This document shows, piece by piece, positions 1-5,017 of a stretch of 5,017 nucleotides of DNA (positions are counted from its first letter, which is position 1; each line of letters starts with the position of its first letter). Source of the stretch: Alphaproteobacteria bacterium (GTDB lineage Bacteria; Pseudomonadota; Alphaproteobacteria; Rickettsiales; Rickettsiaceae); contig JAUIKA010000079.1 of assembly GCA_030430995.1 (NCBI GenBank), positions 1 through 5,017 on the forward strand, given 5' to 3'. The translations under genes were made by a program, and so were the position numbers. The notes under the pieces are model-generated. The model did no database searches and was not told the origin of the DNA. It saw only the letters and a program-made list of their open reading frames with translations.

Positions 1-221
1 TACTAAAACATGGGGGTGACGCATCGAAATTAGTATTGACAGAACAAGTAAGTGAATTAGAGATAAAAAAATCTCTAGAAGCTTTAAAAGGAATAGTTAT
101 TGAAGGAGATTCGATAGAGCTACAAGCGTTAGCTCTCGGAATAGAAAGGCTAGAAGATGACGTAGAAAGATTTTCACATGATTATAAATTATTTCTAGCC
201 GGAGATGCTACGGGTTTATAA
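1..221 (+). CDS. 3' end of an unidentified gene, cut by the left edge
   Basis: An open frame enters from the left edge (first whole codon at 3) and ends at TAA 219-221, giving 72 visible C-terminal residues. It could be called from a TTG at 36, but the frame is open upstream of that and reads LKHGGDASKLVL into it, so I treat it as a partial gene whose start lies outside the window. The tail is rich in Glu, Leu and Ile, has no membrane segment, and looks mostly helical. The LKHGGDAS stretch faintly resembles the end of an ankyrin repeat (compare LLKHGAD), which is not enough for an assignment. No stop or frameshift is visible. No terminator hairpin follows. Function unknown. Confidence 0.55.
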   Translation, partial: LKHGGDASKLVLTEQVSELEIKKSLEALKGIVIEGDSIELQALALGIERLEDDVERFSHDYKLFLAGDATGL

Positions 222-273
222 GGCAAATCTAATGTAAGTAGTGCAATATAGTGTCTAGCATCTCAGTATGTAA

Positions 274-390
274 ATGGCTATTTCTTCACACATAATGGGC
301 ATAGATCTATTAAAAGACTTTTTAAATCAAAGATTAGATTTTATTATTAAAGTACTTAGGAGATCATGCCGGAGTGTTATAGCTATTTGA
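274..390 (+). CDS. possible 38-residue ORF, unidentified
   Basis: ATG at 274 follows an in-frame TAA at 271-273 and the frame runs to TGA 388-390. The product begins MAISSHIMGIDLLKDF and is an amphipathic, basic peptide ending RRSCRSVIAI. A second ATG lies at 295. No Shine-Dalgarno sequence is seen. It may be a real small protein, the remnant of a larger one, or chance. It is the only coding signal I see between 222 and 410. Confidence 0.18.
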   Translation: MAISSHIMGIDLLKDFLNQRLDFIIKVLRRSCRSVIAI

Positions 391-410
391 ACCTATATAA
401 TTACAAAACA

Positions 411-932
411 CTAATTTTTCATGTTAATTATATTTCTAATAGATTTTAAGTGCTGGGCACGTATTTCTTCTATATCAATTATCCTAAATTGGTCATCTTT
501 GAAATATACCGCAGAGCCCCTGGTATACAGGTTCTCTCGTGTTAATTTTGTTAATAGAATTTTATGATCACTGCTCTCGCTTAGCTGTTTTTCTAATAAT
601 GATGTATCAGTTTGTAATTCGAATCTATTATCTATTCTGTATTGCATATTACCTAAAAATAACACTTGATTTGCTATTACTTCAAACATTCCATATTTTA
701 CTATTCCTATATCATCATGGAAGTCTAACCCTGGTGAAGGCAGCTATCTGGTTATATTAACCCAGTATAGTAGAGATACATAGTCTATATAATATATACC
801 TGGATCAAGAAGCAATAAGTTCTTCTTTTTATATGAAGGAGGTTTACTGCCGAATATATTATGGCTACCTTTTATACTGTAACCTAGGTTTTCATTGAGT
901 TTTTTAATTTGAAATGGCAAACATGATACCAT
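411..932 (-). pseudogene. unrecognised gene interrupted by an in-frame TAG
   Basis: Two minus-strand ORFs, 932-744 (62 residues from ATG 932) and 689-411 (92 residues from ATG 689), lie in the same reading frame. They are separated only by a TAG at 744-746 and 18 more open codons (LPSPGLDFHDDIGIVKYG). Read through, they make one protein of about 173 residues with ordinary composition on both sides. The N-terminal half contains GSKPPSYKKK and DPGIYYIDY. The C-terminal half is charged (LLEKQLSESSDHK, FKDDQFRIIDIEEIRAQHL) and ends at TAG 411-413. No signal peptide, membrane segment or known motif was recognised. A further in-frame TAA lies at 939-941, just upstream of the ATG, and no Shine-Dalgarno is seen, so the true 5' end may also be lost. 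The simplest reading is one gene broken by a point mutation. Two separate small genes or amber readthrough are alternatives. Confidence 0.45.
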
Positions 933-999
933 GTTCTGTTATAGACAAAAAAACAATTCCTTTTTGGTTATCAGGATGGAAAAACATTCAGGTGAATAG

Positions 1000-1397
1000 T
1001 CAGGGATACGTTTGATTAAGGAGGAGGCGCAGCTTGAAAGAACCATTGAAAGAAATAGTAAAATAAAGAATTCTGCAGGAAATAAGCTGGATGTTTTAAT
1101 ACAAAAAAGGAAGAATATAGATGCGGATAAAAGATTACTAAAGCTGTTGGTGAAGTGTTATGGACTGCCCAGAGTAATATTATGGGCAAATTAAAAGAGT
1201 TATGCTAAAGCCTTAAAAACACCAAAATAAAAGAAAATGGAATTATACTCAAAGGCCTTTATCCAGCCGTGGGGTCAATTAATAATTTATTCGACAAAGA
1301 TAGGGATAAAATTTTAAGAGAACAGTTTAAAGATAAGCTTGACCATTCTCTGCAAAATTATTTTCATAGATTTACAGAATTAAAAAAGGTGGCATAA
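1000..1397 (+). pseudogene. charged helical protein fragment, frameshifted and stopped
   Basis: One frame, open from 1000 (after TAG 997-999), carries a Lys/Glu-rich, coiled-coil-like stretch containing LIKEEAQLERTIERNSKIKN and QKRKNIDADKRLLK, and ends at TAA 1192-1194. From about 1131 the frame one base back (phase of position 1182) reads KAVGEVLWTAQSNIMGKLKELC. It is stopped by TAA 1206-1208, then continues in the same phase from 1209 as SLKNTKIKENGIILKG through DKILREQFKDKLDHSLQNYF to TAA 1395-1397. All three pieces look like real protein and join sensibly as ...DKRLLK/AVGEV... This suggests one gene with a frameshift near 1140 and a nonsense codon at 1206. The AAGGAGG at 1018-1024 is coding (K-E-E) and no suitable start follows it in frame. 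Family not recognised. Confidence 0.42.
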
Positions 1398-1458
1398 ATC
1401 CTTTCATGAAGCGAAGCACTATAGCCTGCGTGGGTTATCTTTACAGTACCGTTAAATT

Positions 1459-2010
1459 CTACACTTCTTCTATATTTCTGCCACTTAATTGAACAAGTTT
1501 GTTTAAATTCTCCTCTGTAAGTTCAGAGAGTTCTTCTCTTATACTGCTATTAAGTCTGATTGGGTTGTAATATGTATGATGCGTACTTTCTGAGTCATGT
1601 TGTGAGTCTTTTCCTTTGGCTTTTAAAATTAAATTTTCATTGTCTACATCATCTTCAGGATCATCTAGCATTTCTTCAGTATTATTATCACTATCTTCAT
1701 CAAAGTCTATGTAAGGAGATAAGATTTTTTGCATTTCAGGCTATATGTTATAAGTCTGATTTACTTCCTGCAACACTTCATTTAGATTATTTTTTTGTCT
1801 TTGATATTCATAAGAACCAGAATCAGAAAACTTGTGTTCAAAAAAATCTAACAAGGCTATTACTACTTTTATGTTATCATTTTTTACAGGCCAAAAGAAA
1901 AAACTACCTTCTTCATAAAAGATATCAATATCAGACTCTGTTTCTAGGATGCCTAAAATTTCTTCTGTTTCATTCTCTCTGCAGCAATGAAACAGATTCC
2001 AATTTGACAT
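1459..2010 (-). pseudogene. ankyrin-like protein with acidic linker, split by an in-frame TAG
   Basis: Two ORFs on the minus strand share one frame: 2010-1741 (89 residues from ATG 2010) and 1734-1459 (91 residues from ATG 1734). Only a TAG at 1741-1743 and codons for Pro-Glu lie between them, so read through they make about 183 residues. The N-terminal half looks like degenerate ankyrin repeats: NLFHCCRENETEEILGILE followed by FWPVKNDNIKVVIALLDFF, with the usual helix-turn-helix spacing and conserved Asn and Leu-Leu. The C-terminal half is a very acidic linker (DEDSDNNTEEMLDDPEDDVD) followed by ELSELTEENLNKLVQLSGRN. Ankyrin proteins in intracellular bacteria often act on host proteins, but nothing here proves export. 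The gene starts 31 bp after the small gene at 2042-2234 and may share its promoter. No clear Shine-Dalgarno precedes ATG 2010. The ankyrin call is by eye. Confidence 0.5.
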
Positions 2011-2021
2011 ATTAGTTTACA

Positions 2022-2035
2022 TTTTTTTAAAAAAA
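2022..2035. other. T7A7 palindromic tract between two minus-strand genes
   Basis: Seven T are followed directly by seven A in the short gap between the frameshifted small gene and the ankyrin-like gene. Read on either strand the sequence is the same. It could form a short AT stem or an intrinsically bent or flexible site. It lacks the GC stem of a normal terminator. Confidence 0.3.
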
Positions 2036-2041
2036 GAAAAA

Positions 2042-2234
2042 TCATATTCTTTGCGTTTTATAGCTACTTTTGAGGGATTGATTATCATTGGCATTTTTCA
2101 GATCTTGATATCCTATAGTTGTAGTGTGTTTAGCTTCATGATTGGGTATCTGGAGTGATGGATCTCTTCTTTATATCCCTCTGTTGTTTCTTGTAATCGC
2201 ATCCTACACCTGGTTTTGTATAATATTTAACCAT
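2042..2234 (-). pseudogene. tiny basic protein gene with a +1 frameshift
   Basis: ATG at 2234 opens a frame reading MVKYYTKPGVGCDYKKQQRD and on through IKKRSITPDTQS, ending at TGA 2136-2138. The frame that starts one base later reads EAKHTTTIGYQDLKNANDNQ and runs to TGA 2042-2044. Skipping one base anywhere from about 2136 to 2170 restores a single product of about 63 residues. Because the second frame is also plausible before the stop (DPSLQIPNHEAKH), the exact site is open. The protein would be small, basic and polar, with no membrane segment and no motif I recognise. Upstream it has AAGG about 11 bases before the ATG and a good sigma-70-type promoter. Downstream, 31 bp away, is the ankyrin-like gene, so the two may form an operon. 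Confidence 0.42.
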
Positions 2235-2258
2235 ATTGAATTATGCCTTATTTAGCTA

Positions 2259-2287
2259 ATTTTATTAGGTATTATTATAAATATCAA
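2259..2287 (-). promoter_or_regulatory. candidate sigma-70-type promoter for the 2234 to 1459 gene pair
   Basis: On the minus strand, TTGATA (2282-2287) and TAAAAT (2259-2264) are separated by exactly 17 bases, close to the TTGACA/TATAAT consensus. The -10 lies about 25 bases before ATG 2234, a normal leader length. In AT-rich DNA such matches arise by chance, so this is a candidate only. Confidence 0.4.
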
Positions 2288-2301
2288 TGAGTTTATTTAT
2301 A

Positions 2302-2330
2302 TTTACATAACAATTAGTACATTATATATA
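2302..2330 (+). promoter_or_regulatory. candidate promoter for the E3-like toxin fragment
   Basis: TTTACA (2302-2307) and TATATA (2325-2330) are 17 bases apart on the plus strand. Transcription would begin near 2337, at the foot of the hairpin at 2340-2357 and just before the toxin-like frame. It lies back to back with the minus-strand promoter at 2259-2287, so 2235-2348 would be a divergent control region. Confidence 0.3.
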
Positions 2331-2339
2331 AAAAACTAA

Positions 2340-2357
2340 ACAAATTGAAAAATTTGT
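2340..2357 (+). promoter_or_regulatory. 7-bp hairpin with GAAA loop at the 5' edge of the toxin-like ORF
   Basis: ACAAATT and AATTTGT are perfect inverted arms around the loop GAAA. The site sits where the transcript from the promoter at 2302-2330 would begin, and it overlaps the first codons of the toxin-like frame. It could be an operator or an RNA stem that shields translation. The stem is AT-rich and may be chance. Confidence 0.3.
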
Positions 2358-2630
2358 GGATATGCCTCAGATAAAATAGGTATCCCAAAAGAATTATTCG
2401 AACATAATCCTTCCATATCTCCTGTTTGGGCTATTGTACAAATAAGATCACAGTATGACCGTGGTAGTAGGAGCAAGAGAGGGGGAAACTTCAGGTACAA
2501 GACTCCTTCTGGGATATGGTATAGATATGATATGGGACATGGGCAAGTAGAAGTGCATAAAAATTCAAAGCGCCGAAAATCTATGTTCTCTATTGACCCT
2601 TTTAATGGTGAGCTAGTGAAGAATGGATAA
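2349..2630 (+). pseudogene. headless colicin E3-type 16S rRNA nuclease domain
   Basis: The frame opens after TGA 2346-2348 and runs 93 codons to TAA 2628-2630. There is no ATG, GTG or TTG until late in the domain, so it is an N-terminally truncated fragment or uses a rare start. Residues 45-93 follow the C-terminal nuclease of colicin E3. A basic stretch (RSKRGG) leads to WYRYDMGHGQVEVH and then FSIDPFNGELVKNG, matching E3 IYEWDSQHGELEGY and SFDPKTGNQLKG as I recall them. The E3 catalytic Asp, His and Glu align with Asp61, His64 and Glu68 (codons at 2529, 2538 and 2550) in the same D-x-x-H-x-x-x-E spacing. E3-type toxins cut 16S rRNA in the decoding centre and stop translation. The basic tail of E3 after the FDP motif, with its functionally important Arg, is missing because the frame stops there. 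No receptor or translocation domain precedes it and no immunity gene follows. The base composition looks less AT-rich than its surroundings. The family call is by eye. Confidence 0.6.
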
Positions 2631-2820
2631 AATTTTTGGCTGTACCATGATTAGAAAGCTGCAGTCAAATAAAGTAACAGCTGTTGAGTGCAAATAGCAA
2701 TGCTAAACTAAAGACGGAATTTTATGGAGATAGATAAGTTTACTCTAGATGATCAATATTAGCGTTGGTGCATAAGTTGCTACATATCATTTTTGCTGTT
2801 ATAATGAATAAAATTACCTT
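2631..2820. other. stretch between convergent genes, no intact gene
   Basis: This is where an immunity gene would be expected after an E3-type toxin. Only short plus-strand frames are present: ATG 2649 gives MIRKLQSNKVTAVECK and stops, and ATG 2734 gives MEIDKFTLDDQY and stops at TAG. The second could be the start of a lost gene. Nothing resembles the acidic E3 immunity protein as I know it. Confidence 0.35.
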
Positions 2821-2826
2821 TTATTC
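2806..2826. terminator. AT-rich hairpin at the end of the Rpn gene
   Basis: GAATAAAA and TTTTATTC form a perfect 8-bp inverted repeat around TTACC, overlapping the TAA stop (2821-2823) of the minus-strand nuclease gene. The stem has only one G-C pair and no strong U run follows on the minus strand, so it is at best a weak terminator. Confidence 0.25.
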
Positions 2827-3705
2827 CTCTATCTCTTCCTTGCTAAGACCGGTAGCTATAGATATTGATGCAATGCTAAGACCCTGTTCTAAAAGATTCT
2901 TTGCTATTGATATTTTTTCTTGCTTAGCTCCAATAGATATACCTTCAGCTATCCCTTCTTCTTTTCCTTCAGCTCTTTGTTTCTTAAGTGTATTAGCCTC
3001 TATTCTAAGCCATTTTAGCCTATCTTCATATCCTTCTCTTTCTTTCTCAGAAAAATTGACTTTTTCCAGTACCGATAATGCTTTTTTAAGTTCTGGCTTG
3101 TTCAGTCGCTCTGGCAATGCGCCAGCTTTGAGCATTTGATATCTTATCAGGAATGATGACCATATATCTAACCCTGTGCTTATTTTCTCTATAAATGCGT
3201 TCATATCTTTGGGCAAAGCATCATCAAATTTAGAGAGCTCAATTGTATGAAGTTCTAGATCTTTAAAATATTGCACCCCTGTATCTTTCTCCAATATATG
3301 GAACTGATCATGGTATTTTTTGCTCTCTATTATAGAGGTGAAGTTAAGGATATGTATTCCAATGGCTTTATTTAGCTGGTCATAATCACTGCCTGATTGC
3401 AATTGCTTAGTATACATCTTTGCCCAGTAATATAGAGCTCTTTTATCATAATCTGCTTCATCGCTAATTTGGATCTCTATGTTAAAGAGCCGGCCATCTT
3501 TTGCTCTTGCTTTAATATCTAATATAGATATCTTATCTTTCAAAAACTCCTTCTCATTATACGGGTTAAGGAGTCTTATCTCTGATACTTGGTCCTCCTG
3601 AGACACCACTGAATTAATCAATGACATTGTGAGGTCTTTATTTTCTTCACATCCAAATATCTTTTTGAATACTAAATCCACCCTGGGATTTGCTTTATAT
3701 GCCAT
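2821..3705 (-). CDS. Rpn-family recombination-promoting nuclease (PD-(D/E)XK transposase-like)
   Basis: A 294-residue intact protein from ATG 3705 to TAA 2821-2823, full length for the Rpn family (PDDEXK_2, formerly 'putative transposase'). The N-terminus PRVDLVFKKIFG is the family hallmark (compare D-x-x-FKKLFG). The nuclease core follows: SILDIKARAKDGRLFNIEIQ puts the catalytic Asp at 63 and Glu-x-Gln at 77-79, spaced as in PD-(D/E)XK enzymes. Residues 85-105 (YDKRALYYWAKMYTKQL) are the usual helix after the core. The C-terminus has the common tail: a charged helix (LKKQRAEGKEEGIAEGISIG) and then a short helix-turn-helix-like segment ending ATGLSKEEIEE. Rpn proteins are DNA endonucleases linked to RecA-independent recombination and spread by horizontal transfer. 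They do not carry their own terminal repeats and none are seen here. No neighbour looks co-transcribed. It is the only complete, undamaged gene of clear identity in the window. Confidence 0.95.
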   Translation of the reverse strand: MAYKANPRVDLVFKKIFGCEENKDLTMSLINSVVSQEDQVSEIRLLNPYNEKEFLKDKISILDIKARAKDGRLFNIEIQISDEADYDKRALYYWAKMYTKQLQSGSDYDQLNKAIGIHILNFTSIIESKKYHDQFHILEKDTGVQYFKDLELHTIELSKFDDALPKDMNAFIEKISTGLDIWSSFLIRYQMLKAGALPERLNKPELKKALSVLEKVNFSEKEREGYEDRLKWLRIEANTLKKQRAEGKEEGIAEGISIGAKQEKISIAKNLLEQGLSIASISIATGLSKEEIEE

Positions 3706-4006
3706 AATCTATTTTTTATATGCATTATATTATAGCAAATTTAGAGCAAGTGTAGTGATTTTTTATTGGCAGGCTTCTTTTAATTTCTTCCATGCTCTGA
3801 ATTTAGGCTGCTTGTAAGCTATGCAGACCTTATAAAAATAAGTTCACTATAATATATTGATGGAGGATATTATTAAGGCTAATGATATAACTTTAATAAA
3901 GTTAATAGGTAGAATATATAATCTTTCTATTTTAAATAGATAATTCCTTTTGGAATAATTAAATATTAATTATAAACTATATAAATAAAATTATTTATTA
4001 AGTAGT
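3706..4006. other. AT-rich divergent intergenic region
   Basis: No secure gene lies here. A minus-strand frame at 3843-3763 encodes 26 residues without a start (YKVCIAYKQPKFRAWKKLKE...) and reads like the basic C-terminal end of a lost protein. A plus-strand ATG at 3860 gives 27 residues (MEDIIKANDITLIKLIG...) to TAA 3941. It has no Shine-Dalgarno. A TATAAT at 3848-3853 and a 5-bp hairpin ATTCC-TTTT-GGAAT at 3943-3956 are present but uncertain. The last 60 bases before the symporter ATG are nearly all A and T and no Shine-Dalgarno is visible. Confidence 0.4.
3724..3734 (-). promoter_or_regulatory. overlapping TATAAT -10 boxes upstream of the Rpn gene
   Basis: On the minus strand TATAATATAAT holds two overlapping perfect -10 hexamers (3729-3734 and 3724-3729), 18 to 23 bases before ATG 3705. 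No -35 at standard spacing is seen; TTGCTC lies too close (9 or 14 bases). Candidate only. Confidence 0.3.
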
Positions 4007-5017
4007 ATGAACTTAGATTTAATTATTTTTGTTGGCTTTTTGATAATAAATTTAGGAGTTGGTCTATATAAAGGAAAAAGAGTTAAAACAATAGAAGATT
4101 ATGCATTAGGGGGAAGAAATTTTTCTACATTAGCTTTGGTGTGTACAATTGTAGCTACTTTTACTAGTGGTAGTGCTTTTACAATAGGTTTGCAACATAC
4201 TTATTCTGATGGGCTATACGATATAATTCCGACTCTTGGAATGGGAGTGCAAATCTTTTTAGTTGGTATTATTTTAGTACCTAGAATGGTAGAATTTTTA
4301 GGGAAATTGAGTGTTGCCTCTGCTGTAGGGTCTATTTATGGCAATCAAATCAGATTGATTGTAGCCATTTTTAGTTTATTTAAATGTATAGGTTTTACTG
4401 CAATACAATTAAAAGTTTTTGGCGGGATATTTCATTATTTTTTTTCAAATCTCTGAAATTACAGGTATTTTGGCCGCTGCGTCCATCGTTACTATATATT
4501 CAGCATATGGTGGTATTCGTGCTGTTACTTTTACAGAGGTATTACAATTTTCTGTTTTTACCTTTGTTATACCTGTTATTTCAATAATTATATGGAACAG
4601 TCATAAAATTACAGGCATATTTGACAATATGCCCAATACTAATTTTGACTGGAAGACAATTTTAAATATCAATAATACTAAATTTTTAGATCTTATATTA
4701 TTAACTTTATCATTTTCTATCCCCTCAGCTGGACCAGTAGATTTTCAGAGAATCTCAATGGCAAAAGATACTATGCAAGCTAGAAAGTCTTTTATCATTT
4801 CTGCTTTTGTTTTCTTTTCATTAAGTTTGATAATGTCTTGGATAGGAGTGATTGCATTAGCAATATATCCTGATGTTGCTGCCGAAGAAATAGCAAAACA
4901 TATTATTTTAGATTATTCTTATAGTGGGCTTAAGGGTCTTACTATAGCGGGAATATTAGCAATGATGATGTCAACAGCTGATTCGTACATTAATTCGACT
5001 TCTGTTCTATTTACTCA
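4007..5017 (+). pseudogene. solute:sodium symporter (SSS family), frameshifted at a T8 run and cut by the right edge
   Basis: A membrane protein of the solute:sodium symporter family (PutP, vSGLT, LeuT fold) that would import a small solute with Na+. ATG 4007 opens 149 codons. TM1 is at about 3-21, the family motif EDYALGGRNFS at 30-40, TM2 at about 41-62 (ATFTSGSAF), then helices at 75-92 and 115-146. The frame is stopped by TGA 4454-4456. At eight T (4438-4445) the homology passes to the frame one base on (CAA at 4446), which is open to the window end for 190 more codons. That part has AYGGIRAVTFTEVLQFSVF, typical of the family loop and helix, then SFSIPSAGPVDFQRISMAKD, and finally MMMSTADSYINSTSVLFT. 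The Ser-Thr there (codons at 4971 and 4974) sits where PutP Ser-Thr and vSGLT Ser-Ser bind sodium at Na2. Both halves are well preserved, so the break is recent, a sequence error, or bypassed by slippage. The substrate cannot be told. Confidence 0.9.

Noticed and set aside
539..760. 73-codon plus-strand ORF with hydrophobic content
   Set aside because: It is antisense to the better supported minus-strand gene and consists mostly of Leu, Ile and Tyr from AT-rich complement codons.
939..1130. The minus frame of the 411-932 gene continues upstream through TAA 939-941 to a lipobox-like MVLSSCASS from ATG 1046
   Set aside because: It lies antisense to the Lys/Glu-rich plus-strand fragment, whose complement naturally yields Leu, Phe and Ser, and it has no Shine-Dalgarno. 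A lipoprotein signal here is most likely a shadow.
1560..2015. 151-codon plus-strand ORF
   Set aside because: It is antisense to the ankyrin-like gene and has a His/Leu/Cys-rich composition typical of a shadow frame.
2340..2630. HNH or tRNase type of toxin for the 2349-2630 domain
   Set aside because: No HH-N-H zinc-type motif is present. The D-x-x-H-x-x-x-E spacing and the following FDP-like motif fit the E3 type better.
2765..3139. 124-codon plus-strand ORF
   Set aside because: It overlaps the C-terminal half of the well supported Rpn gene on the other strand and is Ser/Pro/Leu-rich, as expected of a complement.
2821..3705. Complete insertion sequence around the 'transposase-like' gene
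   Set aside because: Rpn proteins are nucleases without their own terminal repeats, and no inverted repeats or target duplications were seen on either side.
4384..4587. 67-codon plus-strand ORF
   Set aside because: It lies in the third frame across the symporter frameshift and shows no family motif. The other two frames carry the symporter sequence on either side.

Overview
The window looks like a decaying stretch of genome from an AT-rich obligate intracellular bacterium, most likely in the Rickettsiales. This is an inference. It rests on the strong A+T bias, an Rpn-family nuclease, a solute:sodium symporter, an ankyrin-like acidic protein, and an unusually high share of genes broken by single stops or single-base shifts. 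No rRNA, tRNA, CRISPR array or complete insertion sequence was seen.

Layout. Positions 1-221 hold the 3' end of an unidentified plus-strand gene. Positions 222-410 hold at most a doubtful 38-codon ORF. Positions 411-932 (minus) hold an unrecognised gene split by an in-frame TAG. Positions 1000-1397 (plus) hold a charged, probably helical protein split by a frameshift and a TAA. Positions 1459-2010 (minus) hold an ankyrin-like protein with an acidic linker, also split by an in-frame TAG. Just upstream on the same strand, 2042-2234 is a very small gene split by a +1 frameshift, with a good candidate promoter at 2259-2287. Positions 2349-2630 (plus) encode a headless domain that carries the catalytic signature of colicin E3-type 16S rRNA nucleases. 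It has its own candidate promoter and hairpin but no usual start codon and no immunity gene. Positions 2821-3705 (minus) hold an apparently intact Rpn-family PD-(D/E)XK nuclease, the only undamaged complete gene of clear identity. From 4007 to the right edge runs a solute:sodium symporter gene with one frameshift at a run of eight T.

Together these read as a graveyard of accessory genes (toxin tip, ankyrin-like protein, recombination nuclease) beside a nutrient transporter that has recently broken, or that is rescued by slippage at its T run. No working pathway can be assembled from the window. The best candidate for something not described before is the E3-like ribonuclease tip. The repeated single-lesion gene pairs are the next most interesting signal, and would need transcript or peptide data to tell decay from recoding.
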